A DNA stretch of 12,079 nucleotides from an uncultured Propionivibrio sp. (GTDB taxonomy: Bacteria; Pseudomonadota; Gammaproteobacteria; Burkholderiales; Rhodocyclaceae), in contig CALHZD010000113.1 of assembly GCA_938040985.1 (NCBI GenBank), positions 1-12,079 of the forward strand, given 5' to 3'. How positions within the stretch are numbered: the stretch's first letter is position 1; each line of letters opens with the position of its first letter. The notes below the pieces were generated by a model. The model made no database searches. It had not been told where the DNA came from and worked only from the letters and a program-made list of their open reading frames with translations. The position numbers and the translations under genes are program-made. Positions 6,827 through 12,079 of this stretch are shown here, piece by piece.

Positions 6827-8100
6827 CTTTTTTCGTCGAAGTGCCGGGCGATTTTGTCAGCGTGCCGAATCACTTTTTCGAATGCCGTCAGATACTGATC
6901 CAGCAGTTCGCGTGAAGCCCAGGGAAAAGAAGGGAGTTTCATCAGGCTATTGTTGGCGGCCTCGGTGGCGGGAAGCGATACCGAGGCATAGTCCGGCGTT
7001 TGTCCGCCGTGCGGGCGCATGACTGCCATGAATGCTCCTTCAGTAAAGAAGGGCTGCTGGTGCAGCAGCGGATAGCGGGGCAGGGCGGCCAGGCAGCCTT
7101 CCGCCTGTAACGCCTTGATGAAAGCTTGTTTCGACAAGCCTATCGAAGCGAAATCGGGTCTGACCAGATATTCAAAATAGACCCGTTTGATATGGGGCGG
7201 CGGGAGAAAGGTATGAATGCCCAAGGCTTCCAGCCCGGCTGAGAGGTATTGCAGATTGCTGTTGCGAAGTTGATTGTTTTCGGCAAGCCTGGCCAGTTGG
7301 GTACGGGCGATGGCAGCGGAAACCGGCGCAATGCGCGTCTTGATGCCGAAACTGGTAGCGGCAAAGCGGCGCGTGGGCGTTTCCAGTTCGATGATGCGGG
7401 TAATATCGCCAAAGCAGACCGCACGCTCCCAGTAGGCGTAATCCTTGCACAACAGCATGCCGCCTTCGCCGGCGGGCGCCAGTTTGCCGCCTTGCAGGCT
7501 GAATACGGCGATATCGCCCAGGGTGCCGCATGCCTGGCCCCGCCATGTGGCGCCTTGTGCGTGCGATGCGTCTTCGATGATTTTGAGCTGATATTTTTGT
7601 GCCAGGGCTTTGATTTCTGTCATTTTTGACGGCATGCCCCACAAATGCACGACAACGATGGCCTTGGTGCGCGCGGTGATCCTTTTTTCCATATCGACCG
7701 GATCGAGGCCGAGCCGCTCGGGTTCGCTCTCGCAAAAGACCGGCACGGCGCCCAGCCAGACCAGCGGAAGAACGGATGCCCAAAAAGTGGCCGAAGGCAC
7801 CAATACTTCATCTCCCGGCTGAAGGCCGATCGCCCAGAAAGCGGCCATCAGCGCCGAGGTGCCGTTACAATGCGCAAGCGCATAGGGCAGGCCCGAAAAT
7901 TCTCGGTAATCCTGTTCCAGTTGCCGAATCACGGGATGTGTTGAAATGTCGCCATCGCGCAGGATTTGGATGACCGCCCGTTCATCTTCCGTCGTCAGGA
8001 CGGGCCAGCGGTTGGCGGCTTTCTGATCGAGCGTGACGGCCGGATTGCCGCCAAGAATGGCAGGCAGATCGGCAGCTGGGGCGTTGGTCAAATGGTTCAT
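6823..8100 (-). CDS. DegT/DnrJ/EryC1/StrS-family PLP aminotransferase
   Basis: 425 aa. It transfers an amino group to a keto-sugar, keto-cyclitol or similar carbonyl through pyridoxal phosphate. Seen: N-terminal AILGGNPAV, NGTSAL (79-84), EDASHAQGA (176-184; D177 contacts the PLP ring nitrogen) and FSLQGGKLAPAGEGG (200-214) with K206 as the Schiff-base lysine. The FSxQ..K..xxGEGG form and the LGG-x-P opening recall the AHBA-synthase / inosose-aminotransferase branch more than the SFHPTKN sugar branch; this is an inference. GCGAGG 8 nt before the ATG is a good ribosome site. It lies 21 nt after the GlpD-like gene and overlaps the DUF2784-like gene, so the three are probably one operon. The substrate is unknown; no sugar-nucleotide or polyketide genes are in view. 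Confidence 0.93.
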   Translation of the reverse strand: MNHLTNAPAADLPAILGGNPAVTLDQKAANRWPVLTTEDERAVIQILRDGDISTHPVIRQLEQDYREFSGLPYALAHCNGTSALMAAFWAIGLQPGDEVLVPSATFWASVLPLVWLGAVPVFCESEPERLGLDPVDMEKRITARTKAIVVVHLWGMPSKMTEIKALAQKYQLKIIEDASHAQGATWRGQACGTLGDIAVFSLQGGKLAPAGEGGMLLCKDYAYWERAVCFGDITRIIELETPTRRFAATSFGIKTRIAPVSAAIARTQLARLAENNQLRNSNLQYLSAGLEALGIHTFLPPPHIKRVYFEYLVRPDFASIGLSKQAFIKALQAEGCLAALPRYPLLHQQPFFTEGAFMAVMRPHGGQTPDYASVSLPATEAANNSLMKLPSFPWASRELLDQYLTAFEKVIRHADKIARHFDEKR

Positions 8101-8121
8101 GGGATGTGCCTCGCTACAGTC

Positions 8122-9630
8122 TCAGTGGGGGGATTCGGAAAACAGGGGGGACAGACTATTCATAACCTTTTTGCGGTAATCGTCAAATAGCCGGGCAGCG
8201 CGTTGAGCTTCGCCGCCGGCAATTTCGAGCGCAATGTCTCTGAGTGCCTTGGCATACGTATCATTTTTGCCCAGACCGCCGCACGACGTCCACTGCGCAA
8301 TATTGGTTCTGCGCCGCAGGTAGTCCTCCAAGGTGCAGCATTGTTCATGTTCAACGCTCCAGGCTGGCGAAACAAGCGCTTGCTCGATGCCCGGGAAGCG
8401 GGTTTTCCGGATAATCGTCTCCCCGTCCGGGACGCTGCTGCCGGCTTCTCCCGTCGGAGCAATTGAGCGCTTGATGCGTTGGAGCGCCATTTCTGCCATA
8501 TGCATGCAGCCGGTGAGTTTTCCGCCATAACAGGAAATCCAGGGTTTGTCATGATGCTGGACGATTTCTTGCCGACGCGACAGATCCAGCGGATAGCAAT
8601 CCAGCGTGTACGATTTATCCACCACTAAAGGCCGTATGCCGCAGCGCACCGAGACAATATCGCCGATGCCGATCGGTTTGCGGTAACGCAAGGCGTATTG
8701 TTCCAACAGAAAGTCGATGTCTTCGCGGGTTGCGGAAAAGCCTTCCTCAATGCTTTGTACGGCAGTTTCGGTCGGCCCCCACAGGGCAATTGGCCCCCAC
8801 GGCACATGCGTAATCACATCGTCCTGATCGTTCAGCTCAAAAAACAGGGAAGAATGGTGCTCTCCGGAGCGGGGAAGCCCCAGATATACGCCTTTACTCA
8901 AGACGTGACGGAAAGGGGCGTCGATGCCGAACTCGGCGTTGACCCGGTCTGTCCAGACACCGGCGCAATTGACAACCATTGCCGCCCGGATTTCATGCCT
9001 GTTGCCCGACAAAGCATCGGTCAATTCCAGGTGCCAGCGCTTTTCTTTGGTGGCATAGCTTCCCTGGGCGCTGCAATAATTGAGGGCAATCTGACCGGGA
9101 GCGCGTTGCGCGGCAATCCAATGAAAAACGAAGCGCGCATCCGATTCATTGAGGAAAGCCTCCTCATAACACAGCGATTTTTGCGCCAAGCCGGGACGAA
9201 GCAGCGCCATCTCGGGAAAAACCGCCTCGATGTACGGCCTGTGTCGACGGCCCAGACCCATCAGCCAGTAAAACCATAGCCCGGAATACAGCCACCACGC
9301 AGCGCGCCGATCTTGGGCCGAAGAAATGAAGCGCATCATGGTTGGTTTCATCCAGCCTGCTTTTTGGGCAATCATCCGGTCCCGGTCGCGGCAGAGCTGC
9401 CAAACCGTCGAGAAATCAAAATTTTTCAGGTAAAGCAGACCGCCCCAGACCATCATCCCCGAGGACTGGCTCGATCCGGAGGCAAAATCGCCGCGATCAA
9501 TCAACAAAACCTTATAACGATGGCGGCAAAGCGTGTCATACAGGCAAGCGCCATTGATGCCGCCGCCAAGAATGGCGACATCGAAATCGGTTTCTTCCTG
9601 AACGCGTTCCCACTGTTGCTGACGTGTCAT
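8122..9630 (-). CDS. GlpD-like FAD-dependent oxidoreductase (DAO superfamily), substrate uncertain
   Basis: 502 aa, about the length of aerobic glycerol-3-phosphate dehydrogenase. The FAD-binding N-terminus is clear: FDVAILGGGINGACLYD (Rossmann glycines 22-27) followed by LLIDRGDFASGSSQSS. Further GlpD-type landmarks are CAGVW (222-226), GIRPL (331-335), GGKLTG (369-374) and a C-terminal helical domain with CTLEDYLRRRT (432-442). However, the GlpD loop usually reading HGGLRYL is WGGLLYL here (62-68), losing the His and Arg near the flavin and substrate, so glycerol 3-phosphate may not be the substrate. The ATG at 9630 has GGGAG about 9 nt upstream and overlaps the stop of a possible upstream ORF (ATGA). 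First secure gene of the cassette with the aminotransferase and DUF2784-like protein. Confidence 0.9.
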   Translation of the reverse strand: MTRQQQWERVQEETDFDVAILGGGINGACLYDTLCRHRYKVLLIDRGDFASGSSQSSGMMVWGGLLYLKNFDFSTVWQLCRDRDRMIAQKAGWMKPTMMRFISSAQDRRAAWWLYSGLWFYWLMGLGRRHRPYIEAVFPEMALLRPGLAQKSLCYEEAFLNESDARFVFHWIAAQRAPGQIALNYCSAQGSYATKEKRWHLELTDALSGNRHEIRAAMVVNCAGVWTDRVNAEFGIDAPFRHVLSKGVYLGLPRSGEHHSSLFFELNDQDDVITHVPWGPIALWGPTETAVQSIEEGFSATREDIDFLLEQYALRYRKPIGIGDIVSVRCGIRPLVVDKSYTLDCYPLDLSRRQEIVQHHDKPWISCYGGKLTGCMHMAEMALQRIKRSIAPTGEAGSSVPDGETIIRKTRFPGIEQALVSPAWSVEHEQCCTLEDYLRRRTNIAQWTSCGGLGKNDTYAKALRDIALEIAGGEAQRAARLFDDYRKKVMNSLSPLFSESPH

Positions 9631-9944
9631 GCGCTTACACTCCCATCAGGCGTGAGGCTACCGGCCGGTAATTCCAAAAAAGCGGCGAGCTTTCTGGTCG
9701 ATTTTCCGGCGAAGACACCACAGTGTACGCGCGAAAACGGCTTGTGGGCGGAGCGCTGAAGCCAGTGCATCGCCAAGCCGTGTTTGGAAAGCCCGTCAAT
9801 AGGGGGATTCAGGGCGATCTGGTCAATATCAGTCTCGTGGAATTCCGCGGAGGCATGATGGTTGCACGGAAAGCTAAAGCGCCAATTGGCCTTCAACTCG
9901 CAAATCGCCTGTGCGCCGAGTAAAGACGTGTCGCCGTGTTGCAA
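9627..9944 (-). CDS. Hypothetical ORF or 3' remnant of a lost gene
   Basis: 105 aa from a TTG codon with no visible ribosome site; the reading frame is actually open further upstream to 10055 but offers no ATG or GTG. Composition is protein-like (ICELKANWRFSFP, RSAHKPFSRVHCGVFAGKS, LAAFLELPAG) and third codon positions are GC-rich, and its TGA overlaps the GlpD-like start as ATGA. The missing start suggests a truncated gene whose 5' part is gone. The ELK and FSR segments faintly recall the C-terminal part of VTC/polyphosphate-polymerase domains, but the spacing does not fit and I do not assign it. Confidence 0.35.
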   Translation of the reverse strand: MQHGDTSLLGAQAICELKANWRFSFPCNHHASAEFHETDIDQIALNPPIDGLSKHGLAMHWLQRSAHKPFSRVHCGVFAGKSTRKLAAFLELPAGSLTPDGSVSA

Positions 9945-10076
9945 TGGACGGTAAGCACAGCCGTTTGTCAGGGCAGCGAAAGGGCGCTGTACATGGTGTT
10001 CAGCCAGCCGCCAGCCAGGATTTGAGAGGCGTCTGGACAGAAGTGGCCGGCGTGGTTAGCGGGTCATGAAATACGT

Positions 10077-10108
10077 CACGGCAAGCGGCCACCGGTGCGC
10101 TTGCCGTG
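10077..10108. repeat. Perfect 11-bp inverted repeat (hairpin)
   Basis: CACGGCAAGCG (10077-10087) and CGCTTGCCGTG (10098-10108) are exact reverse complements separated by a 10-nt loop. Neither side is followed by a T-tract, so it is not a standard intrinsic terminator. Confidence 0.85.
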
Positions 10109-10124
10109 GAATACGCGGAATGCG

Positions 10125-10184
10125 CTTGCCGGATCGGCAGCATCAGCCCACTGGCAGAGCCGAGGGCGCCCGATTTCCGGCAAG
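10125..10184. repeat. Second inverted repeat sharing the CTTGCCG motif
   Basis: CTTGCCGG-ATCGG (10125-10137) pairs with CCGAT-tt-CCGGCAAG (10070-numbering: 10170-10184), giving an 8-bp and a 5-bp stem with a 2-nt bulge. The arms repeat the GCTTGCC/GGCAAG motif of the neighbouring hairpin, so four copies of the motif lie within about 110 bp. Confidence 0.7.
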
Positions 10185-10212
10185 TCATTTTCAGGTTTGG
10201 ATCCAGGCAGAA

Positions 10213-10242
10213 AAGAAACAAAAACGGCAAAAGCAGGCGCCG
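10213..10242 (-). terminator. Possible intrinsic terminator of ygfZ
   Basis: On the minus strand, CGGC-(10 nt)-GCCG is followed by TTTTTGTTTCTTTT. The T-rich tail is good but the stem is only 4 bp, so strength is doubtful. It lies 22-52 nt after the ygfZ stop. Confidence 0.4.
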
Positions 10243-10264
10243 ATATTGGCTGTTATGCGGTGTT

Positions 10265-11455
10265 TTATGCAGACGCCGATTCTTCCGCGACGGCTTCGAA
10301 CGCATTGATCAGATTCCCGGCGGCGGTCAGCGATACCACACCGGATTGTGCAGCCTGAGCGGCGCTGTCTTTGATTACGGCAAGCGCGATGTAACCGGAG
10401 TGCCCCTGGCCGTCCGGCGCGGCCTGCACGACGGCGCCGCAGGTTTCCAGGCTGTCAGTCGGGTAAATGGCTTCGCCCGCAGCCAGCGGCGTTTCGCTGT
10501 ACAGCCGATAAAGGCTGCGCTTGACTTTGCCGAGATAGTGCGCGCGGGCAATGATTTCCTGCCCCGGATAACAGCCTTTGTTAAAATTGACGCCGCCGAT
10601 TTTGTCAAAGGCGAGCATCTGCGGCACGAAGGCATCCCGCGTCGCCGCGGTAATCCAGGCCACGCCCGTTTGCACGTCGAGATGCTGCCAGGCGGAAATG
10701 CCCGCGGGACGGGCATTTGCGGCCAACGCATCGAACAGCGCGGGGGCGGCGGCGGTTTCGACGGCGATGATGCAGCGCGGCCAGTGCACATCAGCGGCGT
10801 CATGAGTGCCATGAACGCCATGGGCGCTGTTCATGCCGTCGATATCGCCGAGGCGGATAACCGTAGCCGTTGCGCCGGTAATCGTCGTCATGGGGCGGTC
10901 GGGCAGGGCGAGTCCGGCGGCGTGTAGCGCCGTTTCTGTCTGCGCGCCGGCCAGTCCCAACAGGACGTGGCTGCCGGATAGTGCATTAAGCCGGACTTTC
11001 GCGCGCAGGATGTATTTCCGTAGCCCGGTCAATGTGGCCGTGCACAGGTCGGCAGCAAGCAGGGCGCGAAAACCGGCGTTCTGCCGGTAAAGAATGAAGC
11101 TGGCCAGCATGCGCCCTTGCGGCGAACACCAGGCAGAATACTGTGCGCCGTCGGCAGGCAGATGCGCTGCATCGTTCGTCGTCTGGTTTTGCAGGAAGCT
11201 TTGCGCATCCTCGCCCGTGCAGTCGAGCAGGGCAAGGTGGGTGAGCGGAATCAGCAGTGTGCCATGGCGCGCAGCCGTCAGTTCCGCCAATTCCTCTTCC
11301 GGTTGGCCGAAATCGGCAATTTGCGCGCCATTTTCGCGCGCGCCGCGCATCCGCAGAAAGGCGAGCCATTCGGCGCCGAGCTGCGCACTGGCTGTGTTTT
11401 CATTGGTAGATTGGGCGGCATAGGCGGCGGTTTGCGTAGAATTTCCGGTGGTCAT
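10265..11455 (-). CDS. ygfZ: YgfZ/GcvT-domain folate-binding protein (Fe-S enzyme maintenance)
   Basis: 396 aa. YgfZ proteins bind tetrahydrofolate and support assembly or repair of certain Fe-S enzymes in the cytoplasm (for example MiaB). The family hallmark KGCYPGQE is at 293-300 with the conserved C295, followed by IIARAHYLGKVKRSLYRL. The GcvT-like N-terminal segment LLDCTGEDAQSFLQNQTTND (77-96) and WCSPQGRMLASF (109-120) are clear. The start at 11455 has AAGGAAAG as ribosome site. It is longer than E. coli YgfZ by about 70 residues, partly through an N-terminal Gln/Ala/Thr-rich lead of about 45 residues and a His/Gly-rich insertion near 207-224 (MNSAHGVHGTHDAADVHW). It diverges from mltG, an arrangement I recall from betaproteobacteria. 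Confidence 0.95.
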   Translation of the reverse strand: MTTGNSTQTAAYAAQSTNENTASAQLGAEWLAFLRMRGARENGAQIADFGQPEEELAELTAARHGTLLIPLTHLALLDCTGEDAQSFLQNQTTNDAAHLPADGAQYSAWCSPQGRMLASFILYRQNAGFRALLAADLCTATLTGLRKYILRAKVRLNALSGSHVLLGLAGAQTETALHAAGLALPDRPMTTITGATATVIRLGDIDGMNSAHGVHGTHDAADVHWPRCIIAVETAAAPALFDALAANARPAGISAWQHLDVQTGVAWITAATRDAFVPQMLAFDKIGGVNFNKGCYPGQEIIARAHYLGKVKRSLYRLYSETPLAAGEAIYPTDSLETCGAVVQAAPDGQGHSGYIALAVIKDSAAQAAQSGVVSLTAAGNLINAFEAVAEESASA

Positions 11456-11628
11456 CGGTCTTTCCTTGGCGTGAAATGGAGGTGAGATTTTCGACTGGCG
11501 TATCCGCCTTCGGTTCCGTCCGGCTTTGCGCGGTTTCGGGGGGCTTCGTACAGCGCGGCATGCCTGCGAAAACCCTTTCGGCTATCATATCGCCGCTGTC
11601 AATGTTTCTGACTCGTCCGTTTTATCGC
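11456..11628. promoter_or_regulatory. Divergent ygfZ / mltG intergenic region
   Basis: 173 nt that must carry both promoters. The best candidate is TATCAT at 11583-11588, a -10-like hexamer on the plus strand about 40 nt before the mltG start; no clear -35 is seen 16-18 bp upstream. For ygfZ I see only the ribosome site. Confidence 0.35.
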
Positions 11629-12079
11629 ATGCTAAAGTTCCTGAAACTCCTGTTTAATCTGTGCGTGTCGGCTATCGTGCTCGGCGCAGCAGCCGGCGGC
11701 GCGTTGTATTGGTACGTCACTTCGCCGCTGTCCTTGCCCGGCGACCGCGTTGAATTTGAGATTGCGCCCGGCAGCAGTCTGCGGCGCGCGGCGCAGGCGA
11801 TTCGCGCCGCCGGCGTGGGCATCGAACCGCGCCTGTTCGCTTTTTTGGGTAAATTCACCGGTGCCGATTCGGCCATCAAGGCGGGAAATTATGAAATTTC
11901 GCGCGGAATCAATACGCTGGAGTTGCTGGACAAGCTGACGCGCGGCGATGTGCTGATGGCTGAAATCATGCTCGTCGAGGGCATCACCTTCCGCCAGTTG
12001 CGCGAGAAACTGGATGCGCATCCGGATATCCGCCATGAAACGCAAGGCCTGCCGGAGGCCGAAGTGATGCGCCGCATCG
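11629..12079 (+). CDS. mltG: Endolytic murein transglycosylase MltG, 5' part (runs off window)
   Basis: 150 codons are visible with no stop; the gene is cut by the window edge. MltG (YceG) is an inner-membrane enzyme that cleaves nascent glycan strands and helps set their length. One membrane helix is visible (about 10-29, SAIVLGAAAGGALYWYV). A LysM-like region follows (FEIAPGSSLRRAAQAI, AGNYEISRG, LLDKLTRGDVLM), then the start of the catalytic domain (LVEGITFRQLREKL). The catalytic glutamate lies beyond the window. The start at 11629 gives MLKFLKLLFN; an in-frame ATG at 11602 would add nine residues (MFLTRPFYR). Neither has a clear ribosome site. Diverges from ygfZ. Confidence 0.93.
   Translation, partial: MLKFLKLLFNLCVSAIVLGAAAGGALYWYVTSPLSLPGDRVEFEIAPGSSLRRAAQAIRAAGVGIEPRLFAFLGKFTGADSAIKAGNYEISRGINTLELLDKLTRGDVLMAEIMLVEGITFRQLREKLDAHPDIRHETQGLPEAEVMRRI

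Larger units (their letters stand above)
9945..10264. other. Gene-free stretch downstream of ygfZ with strong inverted repeats
   Basis: 320 nt with no supported gene, though the frame of the hypothetical ORF stays open to 10055. It contains a perfect 11-bp hairpin (10077-10108), a second bulged inverted repeat (10125-10184) and a possible ygfZ terminator (10213-10242). It should also carry the promoter of the minus-strand cassette, which I could not pinpoint. Confidence 0.6.

Noticed and set aside
10000..10305. 101-aa minus-strand frame across the ygfZ end and the hairpin region
   Set aside because: It overlaps the ygfZ C-terminus, covers the T-rich terminator-like stretch and inverted repeats, and shows no domain or ribosome site.

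Overview
The window looks like chromosomal DNA of a GC-rich Gram-negative bacterium, most likely a betaproteobacterium. The evidence is the divergent ygfZ / mltG pair, the tadA-led operon, and the overall codon and base composition. I cannot resolve genus or family from the sequence alone. No tRNA, rRNA, insertion sequence, CRISPR array or phage gene is visible.

Layout. (1) 1-3134, minus strand: a zinc-type ABC uptake operon. In transcription order it holds a small C-terminally hydrophobic ORF, an ATPase, an inner-membrane permease and a periplasmic binding protein with a His-rich loop. (2) 3135-3708: a gene-free stretch between this operon and the next. (3) 3709-6286, plus strand: a tight three-gene unit with ATGA overlaps, namely tadA (tRNA adenosine deaminase), a short L,D-transpeptidase-fold protein without a visible export signal, and a ClC-family chloride/proton exchanger. 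(4) 6446-9630, minus strand: a compact accessory-looking cassette of a GlpD-like FAD oxidoreductase, a DegT/StrS-type PLP aminotransferase and a small DUF2784-like membrane protein. A possible extra ORF or gene remnant (9627-9944) abuts its 5' end. (5) 9945-10264: a gene-free stretch with strong inverted repeats. (6) 10265-11455, minus strand: ygfZ, diverging from mltG (11629 to the window edge, incomplete).

How they work together. Region 1 would capture periplasmic zinc and import it. Regions 3 and 6 are housekeeping: wobble inosine formation, cell-envelope peptidoglycan chemistry, anion transport, Fe-S enzyme maintenance. Region 4 pairs an alcohol- or amine-oxidising flavoenzyme with an aminotransferase. 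That is the logic of an oxidise-then-aminate pathway, but the substrate is unknown.

The most distinctive non-coding signal is a short tandem repeat with a 40-bp period. It occurs twice (1-83 in reverse orientation, 6304-6383 forward). Each copy starts 17-18 nt after the stop codon of the gene before it and reads in the same direction as that gene. This looks like a dispersed 3'-UTR element.
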